Part shown: piece by piece, positions 22,870-35,303 of the stretch
Position numbering within the stretch: the first letter of the stretch is position 1
Layout: every line of letters starts with the position of its first letter
Origin: Berberis thunbergii
Taxonomy: Eukaryota > Streptophyta > Magnoliopsida > Ranunculales > Berberidaceae
DNA: 64,000 bases
Reading direction: 5' to 3'
NCBI GenBank assembly: GCA_003290165.1
Contig: QNQO01000200.1
Span: 124,001 to 188,000, forward strand
Program-made: the position numbers and the translations under genes
Notes under the pieces: model-generated
The model's database searches: none
What the model was told of the DNA's origin: nothing
What the model saw: the letters and a program-made list of their open reading frames with translations, nothing else

Positions 22870-23910
22870 CTAAATCTCGTTCAGAACAGGAGTCACGGAT
22901 CCTAATGTATTATACGAATTGGCAAAATTGCCATTTTTCAATGCCCTCATGAAAATAGCTATGCCGAAAAAGTTCACTCCAACAAAGTTCGAGGTGTATG
23001 ATGGTACTTTCAACCCGACCAATCATCTGGGAAACTTCCACCACATGATGGCACTGAAGGAGACCACAAAATTAATTTTATGCAAAACATTCCCAATCAT
23101 CCTCACTTCTACAACGATGAACTGGTTCTACCACCAAGATCGATAGATTCCTTTCAAGCTCTGGTCACTGCTCTCATCACCAGATTTATCGGAAGCCAAC
23201 GGATGAGGAAATGACCACACTAGCTCCTGCATATCAGACAGAAACCTTAAGAAACAATACGGGAATATGCTACTCGCTTTACCAATGAGCTGACAATAAT
23301 CGACGGATATAGCGATGACACATCCGCAACAACCTCCATGGCTGGATTAAAGAGAGATATCTTCTTCGACGCTCTTAACCTAGAGTCGCCAAAGGGCATG
23401 ACGATCCTGTTACAAATAACACATAAGCATATCTCCCTAGAAGGTATGAAGGCAACCAAGAAGAAAAATGATCAAAAAGAAAAAAATTCTCAAGAAAGCG
23501 AATGAAAGGAAAAAATAAGGGAATACAACGAACAATAGGAAGGTAGCAACCCGTAAAAAAACATCGAAGTAGCAGAAGGAGCGATTTGCAACGACTGGAA
23601 TTCGAGAGGTTGCAGCCAACGCGAGATCGACACGAACGAGTAGCGAACGTAATGAAGACCACATACAAACCATACACAACTCTGAAAACGAGTCGAGCAA
23701 ACATACTAAAACATATAGCGAAGTAGGATAGCATTAATTGGCCGCTTCAGATGAGAGGGGACCCAGAATAGAGAGACAAAAGAAAATACTGCTCATTCCA
23801 TAGGTATCATGGGCACGATACCGAAGAATGTTACAACTTAAAAGACAAAATCGAACATTGGGCTCAGAATGGACTACTAGATGAGTTCATCCGGATGCCA
23901 GAAAAATAAA
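22870..23910 (+). pseudogene. Ty3-gypsy gag, degenerate
   Basis: The best frame (22919-23146) reads PFFNALMKIAMPKKFTPTKF, then VYDGTFNPTNHLGNFHHMMA and a TMNWFYHQ box, the conserved start of gypsy gag. In other frames it continues through RFIGSQR, IREYATRFTNELTIIDGYSD and a GLKRDIFFDALNLESPKGM segment. Near 23800-23900 comes YHGHDTEECYNLKDKIE, the His/Cys region seen late in this gag type. Frameshifts and stops make it non-functional. Confidence 0.85.
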
Positions 23911-24384
23911 TCAAATGGAAATATAAAGCAGACAATGCTGCGGATCAAATGAACAGTCCAGATAATTGATATACACCTCACACTGCATAGCTAAAAGAAG
24001 CAAAACACATGAAAAAGCTAGGCAAACCCCTCACTCGAACTGATCTATGTCGGAACAAGGGTACCAACGAAACACTTCATAAAACATGCGAAAACTTGCA
24101 TCACCCAATCCGTGCAAATAAAAGGACCTCATCAGCAGTTGCAAGTTTGAATCGAACCACTAAGCAACACTTGAGGTAGAAGCAGAGGAAAACAAAGCAA
24201 CAAAAGTACCAACCCTCAATACAAAGGCTGACAATGAATGATGGCAGACAAAAAAACCATAATCCGAACCAATATAAGAGCCTTAATGGCCAAAACTGAT
24301 GAAATACTAAAGGAGACATCAATAAAGATTGCAAATTCAGGAACTTCAAATTTTCGCGTGGACAACAAAATTTTGAATCGACTC

Positions 24385-24663
24385 GAGTCACCTAAACATA
24401 AAAAATTTGAATCGACCCAGATGTCGTACTAACGAACTAAAAGTTGGACAACCAAGTCACCTAAACACAAAAAACTTCGAATCGACCGAGATGTCGTACT
24501 ATCAAAGTAAAGGTTGGACACCCGAGTCACCTAAACACAAAAAACTTCGAATCGACTGAGATTTCGAGCTAACGAAGTAAAGGTTGGACACCCGAGTCAC
24601 CTAAACAAAAAAAACTTTGAATCGACCGAGATGTCAAACTAACGAAGTAAATGTTAGACACCC
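24385..24663. repeat. 70-bp tandem repeat, four units
   Basis: Units start near 24385, 24454, 24524 and 24594, each with GAGTCACCTAAACA, AATCGACCGAGATGTC and AAGGTTGGACACC. There are no spacers and the array lies inside the gypsy element between gag and the antisense region. Such minisatellites are common in the untranslated parts of large plant gypsy elements. Confidence 0.92.
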
Positions 24664-26243
24664 GAATCAACAAGGACCTCTGTTCGAACAAAATATCAGA
24701 GTAACAAAAGGACCCCGATAAGGCAGACACAAAGTTAGAGCTAACAGAACGAGCCAATACAGTCTGAAAACATACAGGCGAAAGCAATCATTTACAAACA
24801 AATAAGAAATAACAACATCAACCAGCCGCTAAACAAGCAACAAGCACGAAAACAGTCATAAAAGAACTTGACACAAAAGTCATGATAGTTACAAAAAACA
24901 ACAAAAATTAATCTTTATTGATAAACACTACTCTGTTACATCCGAAAAAGGTGATAAAGAAGCAGGAGAGGAAACATGAGCAATGGCAGGATCGATATAA
25001 GTTGGAACCAGAGAATAAATCTTTTCAGGATAAGGGAACATCAACGACTTCGAAATACTTGATGATAGAAGGGGCAATGACTCCTCTGCTGTTGGAGCAA
25101 GTTCCAAGGCATCATCATTCTCAAACTCTTCACCAACCAAGTGACGATACTTAGACAAGTCTTCGCTGAGCCATTCGATATAATCATGAAAACCCTTCGT
25201 TGACAACTCGCTTCTAATCTTCAACTTCGACCACACGAAGCCTATCCTTAGCAGCTACGAGTTCATTTTTTGTTGTGGCAAGCTGCTCTTCAGTAGTGGA
25301 AAGCATACCGGAAGCATCTACCTTGACATCATTAAGTGCAATCGTTATCTATATCACCCGCCCCTTAGCAGTGTCATACATAAGGGATTGCTCCAATCCA
25401 GAACAAGAAACTTCATCGAAAGCTGTTTTCTCAGCGGATAACACTTTTTTCACACCGCAAATACGGGCGCAAACTTCGTCTAGCTTAGCTTTCAAGGAGT
25501 CAAGATCAGCAACAGACTTATCTCGCAGATTCTTCGCCTCCGTCAAAGATTCCTGAGAGGCCGTGACAATTTTCTTCGTGCTTGTAAATTGCATTTTCAA
25601 CACATCAAATTGGGAAAGGACGTGAGGAAATACCAGCAACAACACTGCCAACCTCCTCTCCAAAAGAGCTACTTGATCACGAACAGCTCGATAAATTAAG
25701 CCCATTACCCCCGCGTAAGCAAGATGATTCATCTCGTCCCTTATTAGCTCAATACCACAGTCGATATGATCAAACGGGTCATGCACAGACATCGAAGGCC
25801 TCTGCACCAACTGCCTGTACCATACATTTACCAGTCTACATGCACCGTCTTGTACTTCGAGCTGGGTAAACCAACAAAACTTGTCGTCAGACTTGACCTG
25901 GATATCCTTCGGCCAAGGCTCAATCCAATTAATCCATGGATGGAGGACGCAGGGATCCGAAAGCTTCGAAGAACCACCTCCGACAGCAAGGAGAACAGAT
26001 GGAATAACAGTAAAATGGAGAAACCACGTTTACCCTCCCGTCGAGAAGCATCCGCGGAAAATGAAGAACTAGCGGTAGCGGCAAAAACAGGAAAAATCTG
26101 TCGAATGGGAGATGAAACTAGAAACCTAGTTGTTTCGCTAACATCAATAGAAGGGGAGAGGGAATGATCCCTAAAATGCTGACCACCAGCAATATCTTTA
26201 GACTGCTCTGTTGCCAACTAGAGCATTTTATCATCAATGACTC

Positions 26244-26426
26244 GAGGGTCGTCATTAGACAATTCAACATCATCTAAAGCACCATAGGTAGACAAAAGCT
26301 TCAACTCATTGTCATCCAATGGACGAGTAATCTCCTTCTCGCTCTTTTTCACTATGAACCTTAGCTCCTCATCCTCCTAAAGAGATCCACGATTTCCCTT
26401 TGCAGCATCATCAGGGGTAGGACCCG
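26244..26426. repeat. 183-bp direct repeat, left copy
   Basis: Pairs with 27043-27225, the same length, at about 90% identity by eye. It runs from GAGGGTCGTCATTAGACAAT to GGGGTAGGACCCG. The TRIM-like element starts at the next base. Confidence 0.88.
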
Positions 26427-26782
26427 TGTAACGACCCGATCCGCACAGTAAGATATTGTCCGCTCTGGGCTCAACCGGCCCGCACGACTTTAAAATGCCT
26501 CTTACAATGGGGATCGAACCTCGCACATATATAGCACATCCCCCTTCCACACCCAGGCGATGTGGGACTATCTCCCCCCTTTGTAGCTTGCCAACCCTTT
26601 GGGCCTGAGCCTATTGGGCCTCAACCCTTACCCTCCCCCTCAAGTCCGCCCACACAAGGGTCTTCACAATCCACCCTCCTTGGGGTCCACGTTGGCACAC
26701 TGGCCCAACGTCCACGTCGGCACATTTTTGGCTGGGTCATGCTCTAATACCATTCTATAATGACCCGATCTGTACAGTAACA
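26427..26782 (-). mobile_element. TRIM-like element remnant
   Basis: Short direct terminal repeats (TGTAACGACCCGATCC at 26427 and TATAATGACCCGATCT at 26756) enclose about 330 bp with GATATTGTCCGCTCTGGG and GATGTGGGACTA, motifs of a TRIM type widespread in plants. A reverse-oriented Met-tRNA primer site (GCTCTAATACCA, 26741-26752) sits next to the right terminal repeat, so the element points to the minus strand. It has no coding capacity. Confidence 0.7.
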
Positions 26783-26794
26783 ATAGGTAGACAT

Positions 26795-26980
26795 TAGACA
26801 ATTCATCCAAATTTATTGGGAGTTTGCATCACTACCTATCAAAGACTCTTCTCATCGCTGACAGGGAGAGTTTTGACAGAGTATTGGATTTGGCATTAAA
26901 GTACGAGGAACAAAACAAGTTGTATCATGAGAGTAGGGAGAAAGGCGGGAAGAAGTTGGGCAAGGCGTCATGAAACACTC
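26795..26980 (+). pseudogene. fragment resembling a gag C-terminal part
   Basis: A plus-strand stretch reads LIADRESFDRVLDLALKYEE and then a Lys/Arg-rich tail, as in the region before the zinc knuckle of some gypsy gag proteins. It lies between the TRIM remnant and the right 183-bp repeat and is probably debris of another element. Confidence 0.35.
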
Positions 26981-27042
26981 GTTACTAGGGTGCGTCCCGT
27001 GATTATTGTAGTGAACGTAGCCTTTTTCATCCTTGAGCCTTT

Positions 27043-27225
27043 GAGGGTCGTCATTAGACAATTCAGCTTCATCTAAAGCACCATAGGTAGACAAAAGCTT
27101 CATCTCATTGTCATCCAATGGACGAGTAATCTCCTTCTTGCCCTTTTTCAATACGAGCCTCAGCTCCTCATCTTCCTCAAGAGATCCACGATCTCCCTCT
27201 GTAGCATCATCAGGGGTAGGACCCG
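27043..27225. repeat. 183-bp direct repeat, right copy
   Basis: Partner of 26244-26426. Together the copies bracket about 616 bp of foreign sequence inside the antisense reading region. Confidence 0.88.
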
Positions 27226-28541
27226 GGGGAGAAGCAGTATCCCGAAAATAACGCTGGCGAGTCACAGACCGAAAAGAACTACGATTCAAAAGTCGTTTCT
27301 TTACTCGGAGCATGACCAGGATCTTTAGGCAATCACCTTGATGGACTCGTAGATCTCGCAAGTTTTCTCTTTCATGAAGCAGGAGCGGAAGTAATAATAG
27401 GAGCATCGAGATCCGTAACATCTCGGGCCGAACTCACTTCCCAATCAATGCTAGCATCACTAACGCTGGCACGTGCGGCGTAACAGCATGGACCTTAGCA
27501 CAAGATTCAGTAAATAAAGCTCGTTCCGCTTCACTCATAGCGTATAAACCACTATGCTCTAGGATGCCCGCAGAATCAAATGCCTCCACGTGAAAATGGT
27601 GAAGCTTAGAGAATTGTTCATTGATTTTTTACTCCTCAGTAGATAAAAGAAGATCCTCCCGCCTACTGGGGACTCAAAATGATAAAAAATCTAACGACTT
27701 CATAATTGGAAGTAGCCAGAGTTCACGGAAGCATAGAACCAAGATCGCGACCAATCGCAAATGTCATTACTAAGATTCTCAAACAATCAGGTGAGCGAAT
27801 GAAGCAAATCTCTTTGTACACCAACAGACCAACCACAAAATTCAAAACTCTAACGGTTAAGGGAATACCAGATATAGTAGCCCACGCGTAAGAAGAAACC
27901 ATCACCTTCCAACCATTAGGGCCCATTTGGGTAGGAGGAATGCCCAAAAAATTTAGATATTTTCACAACAGCTCCAGAACAGAAAATCGAAAGCCAGAAG
28001 AGAACATGCACGAGTACAATACGATACCCAGTCTTTAGGTTACAAGAGCTATCATCCTGTCTAGGCATAATAAGCTCGAGATCGGGTGAGAGATTATAAT
28101 CAAAATGAAAAGTCTCCAGAGTCAATTGAAAAGTTATATTAGGAGAGTAATGAACCTCACAAAGAGTCAGCAACTTACCACTTAACTTATCACCAACAAA
28201 CATCGTCAAAGAGCGAAGAAGCAAGGAAAACGAAGAAGACGAATGAACAAACAAACCCTAAATTCAAAGATAGCGTGAAGAGGGAAAACATATTCCCTAC
28301 ATTTCCTTTTATAATTCCAAGCAATGAATAGAAGACTCATGGGATAGCGTGCGAGATATGATGGCAATGCAAAATCCCAAAAAATGTGTGCAAGAAATGA
28401 ATGGGCAAGCAAAGGATTGAGACACCAACTCGCGAAAAGCAACTGACAACATTAAATACAAGGCAATGATGAAATGGAAAGACAAACCGTTACCAAAGTT
28501 AGTGGCCACATCAACATGTCCACTAACTAAGGGGGAGTAGC

Positions 28542-28955
28542 TGATGAAACATCAAAATAGACCGACTATCACGACCGCACACGTGGCATAAAGTCCCATC
28601 ACGAGGATACAACTCCCAATCCATTAAGCTAGCTCATAAAGCATAGAAGGAAGAAGGTCAATTATAGAGGCCCAAATTAGGCCCACTACTAAGAAAGTGT
28701 AAACAGGATCCGAATCCAGGCCTAGACAAATCAAATTTCAAATCCAGACTCGATACACGCTCTCTCATAAAGAAGAAGAACGTTGCACTAATAAAAACCG
28801 TGGAGGGACCTACGCTTCCACGAACGCATCTCCATTAAGAAGGTGACTGTTACAAAAACATCTCCTTCTGTTGCGCCTCACATGCTTAAATTATGCAGAG
28901 AGTTAAGTACGACCACTATAAAAGGTAAAGGGAACATTCGACAAAGGTATGCAAC
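28542..28955 (+). repeat. 3' LTR of the gypsy element, first part
   Basis: Begins TGATGAAACATC right after the purine tract AAGGGGGAGTAGC and matches the 5' LTR up to GGTATGCAAC, where the CACTA element begins. The rest of the LTR is at 34013-34166. Confidence 0.9.
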
Positions 28956-29614
28956 CACCACCACAGTGGCCCATTAATAGCTTTTGCTCGTAGCGTTTTT
29001 TACATTTGTGCTATCAAAAGCCCAAGTAATAATAACATTTCAATATTAAAACACTATTAAAAAGAAGCGGGAGATTAAAAAATTAAAACCACTCGATTTC
29101 TCTCCAAAATTTTAGAAAGTTGCTCACACTTTATCTAACCAAAAGGCAAAAAAACACATCTTTCTATCGCTCTCGCTCGATTTCCTCTCGCTCTTACCGT
29201 TCCAGCTTTCTGTTGTTCTCCCTCTCTCTGCCTCTTTGTGATCAATTTGGATTTGAAGATTTTTTATAGGGTTAGGGTTTGTTTAAGCATTGGAACTCTA
29301 AATTCGATGAGGCTTGCAGATCTATTCGAGCAAGGATGACAAATCAACCAAAAAAATCACTCAAATCATCAACTACTCTCTATATTTCATGTAATTGTAT
29401 CTCCAAATCTATATTTTCTCCTTCTCTAAATCTGCTTAAATTGTTTGATCTTCTTTGGCGGTGGCGGAACAGGAGACATTGGAGAGACGTTGTTCCAAGT
29501 ACGTTATCTGTTGGTGACAATCTCATCTAAAACCTACCAACCTTGAATCCGATCTTGGTAAGTTTCTTGAAACCTTTTCCTTTTGTTTGGTAATTGAAAA
29601 TCAAGAACTAATAA

Positions 29615-29846
<232 letters not shown>

Positions 29847-30261
29847 TCATGGTTTGATTTTGCTTTTGGTTTGATTCTTTTATTTTTTTTTTAAATGAAA
29901 TTTGTTATATTTTTTTAAACCAAAACAAATCCCTCCATATCCCCTCACTAAGATAGTTCGCAGAGTAAGAGGGGAGTTAGTATGCACCCTAATCCGATTA
30001 TAGATGTTGGGTTGGTTGATGAATCGAATGAAATCGTGGAAGAAATCATTCACGCAACAGGCAAGGACAAGCATATCTTTTCCTTGCTCCTTGGTGTTCC
30101 TCCCACCTTCCTTTTTGCACGTTTGAGTCAGGTGAATCTGAAATATTGGCAGGTCTGACTCCGCTTAAGGAGCATCAAGGTGAGATGCAAGAAATGAGGG
30201 TTGTTCAACATGCACAAGGGAGTGGCATAACACTAAAGATGAAATGGGCAGCTAAGCTAAA

Positions 30262-31335
30262 GCAGAGAAATTGATGCACAATCTGCGCCGATACCAAGCT
30301 CCACTGCAAAAATATGTCACTTTGATGGATTTTCATTTATCTATTTAGCTCAACCAATTTTATTCTTTTGGTAGTTGATAAAACTATTGTCTGTCTTAAA
30401 TATGTATGATTTTTTTCTATGGGTATAGGAGAGGAACGAAAGGTTGTTCTACAACCTTCTTATTGATAATCTTGAGGAATTATTTTCAATTGTATACATC
30501 CCGACTGTGGATAAGGCCTCGCAGAAATGTAAGCATCTTCAGGCGCCCTTAGGGTCTTTACATCAGCTTAAAGGAGAAGTAAGGATACCTAGTACATTGT
30601 CCATTTCATTATAATACTACCATGTTAATTATTTTAAAATGTTTCAAATCTTGTTTGCGGTTGATGTATGATCCTTAACAATGTTGTCAATGCTCACGAA
30701 ATTCCTTTGATGTACATAATCATCACTACGTATAATCCCAATATTATGGAACTTATCTTCGTCACTGATGGTGAGCGAACTTTAAGGCTTGGGGATCTTA
30801 GTTATAGGTAAAAATACTAGATTACTCATCACAGCTTCATGGCCATGAAATCCTATAGTAGATCTCATCAACATGCCAATCTTTATGGGCCCACTCTACT
30901 TTTTTTGTTTTTTGGTGCCCTACTTGGTGAGGATTAATTCATGACTACATTTATAATGTTTTCAGGGGATGCGTATTCATGTGAGAAAGCTTTCTTTGTA
31001 TTCGACACTAGGAGGTCTTCCCCCACCTTCAGCAAGAACATCTATAAAATTTACTCATGCTAACGACATATGCTAATTTTTATGTACATTTTTCATCTCT
31101 CCTTCTCTTTGGTTGATAACCAAGATAAATTTTCAAATTAATATCAAACTATTGGCTCTGTGTATGTCATATTGCATTAACCTTGTTTATAGGAAACAGT
31201 GCCACTTATATGTGAAAAATTTTTGTTCACAGTGTATGCCTATAACCTTTGACGCGAGAACAAACAACAAAGAATTGCTAAAGGACAGTTCCATATTGGA
31301 GTCGAGCAAAAGAGAGCAACTGGCCAGGTTCCTTA
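30262..31335 (+). pseudogene. captured NADP-malic enzyme fragment, several exons
   Basis: Collinear exon-like pieces with intron remnants between them: 30262-30330 (AEKLMHNLRRYQAPLQKYVT), 30430-30579 (ERNERLFYNLLIDNLEEL, then IPTVDKASQK, after which the frame slips), 30735-30808 (VTDGERTLRLGDL), 30965-31036 (RIHVRKLSLYSTLGG) and 31230-31330 (MPITFDARTNNKELLKD). They match the N-terminal half of plant NADP-dependent malic enzyme in order. Stops, a frameshift and loss of the catalytic second half make it a fossil. It is in the same orientation as the BSK piece, so both could be read as one chimeric transcript. Confidence 0.85.
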
Positions 31336-31659
31336 AGCTTACTATCTCATAATAACTTACCAATTATATGGATTTCTATATGATGGCTTATATATGTTGA
31401 AAATTTCTTTGGAAATTTTTGTGATTGTCGCTTGCATTGTCCAAGCACAAAGTTTTATTTTTTTATTTTTTATTTTTTAATTTCTATTCCAAATTCCTAG
31501 CATTTTCCGCATTCACTTTACATTACTAAACTTATTTTGTACTTTACTTAATTCTTGGAAATAATTAGGTGAGTTTTCTATGATTGTCCTTTTCATGACA
31601 GTCTACTACGTGTGCATTACACGGTAGAATATTTTTTAATATCAGTCCTATTTTAATGC

Positions 31660-31840
31660 AGGAGTTACTCGGGTGTTTTTCGAATCGGATTCTGTAATTG
31701 AAACAAAGCAGACGAAACTTCTTGGGTTTTTCTCAAGCCTAAAATATTTGCAGCAATCATGGATTTCTATACTTCTGGGAAACCTCTATATTTGGATTCT
31801 AATGATGTAGTTGCAAAAGACATAGCTATCCATAAGGTAT
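31660..31840 (+). pseudogene. further exon-like piece in the CACTA element
   Basis: Open stretch with MDFYTSGKPLYLDSNDVVAK and then DIAIHK, followed by a donor-like GGTATCC. It is probably a third captured fragment, but I do not recognise the parent gene. Confidence 0.35.
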
Positions 31841-33590
31841 CCTAGATTATCTACTTTATAATTGGTCCAATTTGAAGTTTTTCTTTTCATGAAGTTAAAA
31901 CTGAAGTCGTTCTTCTTTCAACAATCACTTTTTTTGTTTGTTTAATATTGCATTGTCACTTGGATGTTATTATTCTTTCATATATATTAAATAGTATTTA
32001 ATTGGATTAGATATATTTCAATAAAACAAGGATTTCGTCAAGGTTAGGGGTTGCTTATGGTAGGACGTTTTACATGTTTTATTGGTAGAGTCGTAAATTT
32101 TGTCTAAGGACTTGAGCTATTTTGGAGAAGATTGCATCTCATTCACTTTACTGGTTCTAGTTATTTTAATATACTTGAGTTATTTTGGAGAAGATTGCAG
32201 CCAAAGTCTCTAATTGTTTACCTACTGCATGTCATCAATTCTTGTTAAGTTGCAAGTCTGTTTCATTAGGTGGATTGCACTCAGCAAGCATTTGTAATGA
32301 TCTTTTCAATTGATAAGAGTTTGCTTTGCACTTGCTGAAGAAGTCCTTCCTCACTTTCCTATCACAACATAGCTGAAATCACTGGAATATTTAAGGAGTT
32401 TGCACATAGCTATGTATTGTTTTGCTGGACATGAATTGTTTTGCTATCATTTAGAGGATATATAAAGGTCTAGTCGATGACCAAATATGCATATTCTAAC
32501 TGAAAGTGGATGATAGGAATTCTTTTGCCTATATAAAGCATCCATATAATATAAAGTTTTGTTGTCATTGAGGGGATATGAATTGTTTTAGTGTCACTGC
32601 AGATGAAAATTTTTCTTCAAGTTATAGAGTAATTCTTATCACATTAATTCTTTCGTACTATCTAATGTTCTTTCCAAATGAAACATGCATATAATAAAAG
32701 CTTTTTCCTTGAGTCATAGATAGGAAATTAATTACATTACAAAATTCATTCATTCACGTGCATGGTTATGTTATTTGAAATTGTAGTGTGTACACCAGTA
32801 AGGAAATTAGTTAAGGGGCTTTTCTTGACTACTGTTTTAGAGTATATTGGTTATGTTTTTCCTATAGCATATACAGGGTACAAAATAGAGAAAGTATACT
32901 CTGTTTTGGGTGTTGTATTGATGCATTTCGGGTGTCTTACTTGGGGCATTTGGTGGTTATTTGGCTGTGTTTTTTCTTGACAGAATTATGAAGCAATATG
33001 GACATGATTTGGGGTTGGTTCAGCTGGAAGGTGTTTGCCTGGTTACTTGCAATGATGGTAGGAGATTGGGTGGTATTAGAACAACATTTGGGAAGGGACG
33101 TGCAGGGGTTTTGAAGGGTCAGTTATGGTTTGTGGATTGGGTATGGCTTGTTGTGAATTGGGTGGTATTTATTTATTTTTTGTAGGTTCAGATTGATAAT
33201 CTAATCATGGTGCAAAAATATTATCATTCAAGTTTTAAACTCTTCTAAATTTGGTTTTGTAGGTGCCTGAAATGTGCTTTATAAGTATTTTTATTGGCCT
33301 CAATAAGGAATTATTGTTTCCACAATCACCACGGTGGCAAGTATGAGACTGCTCAACAACTTTATGTCAAATTCATGTAATGGTGGGAGTGAAGATATCA
33401 ATTTTCATTGAGATATAGTGTAGTACTTTTGAGACAAATGTTGTCATTGAGATAATATTTATATTGTATTGTAATCAAATAGTGATGGTAGTTCGTATGT
33501 TTATGAGATAACTAATATCTATTTTTGGATCATTTGGATGCTTTACATATAATATATGCAATATTATCTTCTATGGTTAAAGAAATCAGT
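31841..33590. other. CACTA interior without recognisable genes
   Basis: AT-rich sequence. Short frames at 32762-32980 and 32961-33185 are hydrophobic and match nothing I know. I see no transposase motif. Confidence 0.5.
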
Positions 33591-34009
33591 GTTATAAAAA
33601 GTCATTTGATAGCACTTGATGAATGCTATAGAAAAATAAGGACTTGTGGAACGCTATAGAAACTAATACAATATCATTTGTTAAATGCTACATGAGGGAA
33701 GACAATAGTATTTCAGAAACGTTATTAGTAACTAGACAATAACATTTCTTAAGTGTTGTCACATGCTAAACAATAACATTTTTTGCAAGCTATTATAGGT
33801 TTAACCATAGCATTTTTAAAACGCTATTACAAGCTCAACAATAGCACTTCAAAAACGCTATAAATGGTCTACTTACAATAGTGTTTCTAAAACGCTATAA
33901 ACAACTCAGTACCTATTATAGTTTCGGCAAACACAGCGTTTACTGAAACGCTATGATATGCTACAATAGCGTTTCAAAAACGCTATGAATAAGCATTTGT
34001 AGTGTAGTT
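33590..34009. repeat. CACTA subterminal repeat array
   Basis: More than ten copies of a short word, ACGCTAT or its complement ATAGCGT with variants (for example GCGTTTCAAAAACGCTAT), lie in both orientations up to the right end. Such arrays are where CACTA transposases bind. Confidence 0.75.
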
Positions 34010-34012
34010 AAC

Positions 34013-34166
34013 TTTAACTGAGTATTGTCTAGATTTACTTCCTTCTTCCAATAAAGTTACTGACTTAAGCATCAGAGTACCTTCGGCCACCAAAAAGGTG
34101 GTCATTGGTAGTCTAACAGTGGTTTTGCAGATCAAATTCATAGGAGGACGATTTTTGGACGCATCA
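34013..34166 (+). repeat. 3' LTR of the gypsy element, second part
   Basis: Continues the LTR after the insertion (TTTAACTGAGTATTG, then GGCCACCAAAAAGGTGGTCA) and ends at GCATCA. The TTTTTGGACGCATCA end corresponds to TTTTTGACACATCA in the 5' LTR. Confidence 0.9.
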
Positions 34167-34168
34167 AA

Positions 34169-34203
<35 letters not shown>
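34167..34203. repeat. ATT microsatellite at the LTR edge
   Basis: About 11 ATT units directly follow the 3' LTR; GACACATCAAATTA repeats the LTR-edge sequence just after them. Slippage here has obscured any gypsy target duplication. Confidence 0.85.
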
Positions 34204-35294
34204 GACACATCAAATTAGTTCTCATTGTACTTCATTTCAATAGTGTTTGGTACATGAGATTCAGGCAAAATTTCAGCCTTCGGATTCTCGAGACATCGGA
34301 CATCAAGCAAAAGAAGGCACAGGAAAGTTTGAGATTCTACCCATGTTGCTCTGTGCGGATCTAAAATTGTGTTGACACTCATCATTACCAACTTAAGTCA
34401 TTTGAGTTTTAATAAATTTTGTTTATGATTGTTAATTTTTCATGTTTTAAAATTTGCATATGTATTTTGGCATTAAATTAGATGTATTGATAATGTATTA
34501 TGCTTAACTTTTGTAAATTATACAAGTTATAATACAAAACCTAAGACCGCCTAGGCCCCTGGGCGCTAGGCACCTGCTCGCCACCCACCCACCGCCTAAC
34601 ACTTTTTAGAACACTAAAAAAAATATAAATCTTTTTGAAAAATATTTATTCCAAGAGAGCTTCATGGGTGGAAAATCAACATACCAAGTTTTACTAGGAT
34701 GTTTGATTTTCCAGGATTTTTCTTAGTTTTTTACTCAACTCAAAAACCACACCACCATGCCACAACAACTGCCAACACCAACACCACTACTACACAACCA
34801 CCACTATCGCCGCCACCATCACCACCACTATTGCCACCACCATAAGACAGCTACCACCATCACATCACCGCCACCACTAACACTACCACCATCGTAACAC
34901 AACTACCACCACTAATACCGCCACCATAACACAACCACCACGCCTACCATCACCACTAATACCACCATCATGGTACAACCACCACCGCCACTGTCATGCC
35001 ATAACTTACTTCCACCACCACCCAATGCCACTACTACCACAACAACAACAACTACCATTTCTACAATCACATCAACTACAAAATCAAGCAACACTTTCCA
35101 TGTTGACACCATAGTCAACACAAATGTTATTGCCACCATAGTCAACATAACTTAATTTCCATGACACAACTAGACAAGATGAGAAGTTTTAGGGATAATA
35201 AAAAAAAACCTTGAAATTCAATTTCTAGAATATTTTTTTCTTTGCATATTTATTTTCCGCAAATCAAAGGAGCCTTAGTTACTAACATGGCATA
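34204..35294. other. intergenic with an ACC/CCA-rich tract
   Basis: No gene. Around 34545-34610 lies a 'GCCTAGG...GCGCTAGGC' GC-rich segment of a kind dispersed in plant genomes. From about 34745 to 35150 the plus strand is a degenerate CCA/CAC trinucleotide tract; the frames across it (Pro-rich on plus, Val/Gly-rich on minus) are low complexity and not supported as genes. Confidence 0.6.
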
Positions 35295-35303
35295 TAAAAG
35301 TTA

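Larger units (their letters stand above)
24928..28254 (-). pseudogene. antisense reading region of the gypsy element
   Basis: Reading right to left, minus-strand frames follow one another: 28254-27916 and 27947-27723 (with a NGWKVMVSSYAWATISGIPL segment like that in the 'putative gypsy type transposon' family, Transposase_28), 27421-26852 (acidic linker with EGDRGSLEEDEELRLVLKK), 26217-25828, 25810-25349 (coiled-coil-like: ESLTEAKNLRDKSVADLDSL) and 25236-24928 (acidic C terminus). Several plant gypsy elements carry such an antisense gene; its role is unknown. Here it is split by stops, a 183-bp duplication and a TRIM insertion. The family match is from memory of the pattern and needs a search. 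Confidence 0.6.

Noticed and set aside
23247..23734. Minus-strand frames opposite gypsy gag
   Set aside because: Hydrophobic shadow of the gag sequence on the plus strand; unlike the frames at 24.9-28.3 kb, they do not form a consistent series.
24385..24663. CRISPR-like regular repeat
   Set aside because: Units abut without spacers and lie in a plant retrotransposon.
32762..33185. CACTA transposase remnant
   Set aside because: The two hydrophobic frames show no transposase motifs; I see no evidence for a transposase anywhere in the element.
34912..35148. Val/Gly-rich and Pro/Thr-rich frames in a CCA tract
   Set aside because: Trinucleotide low-complexity DNA open on both strands.
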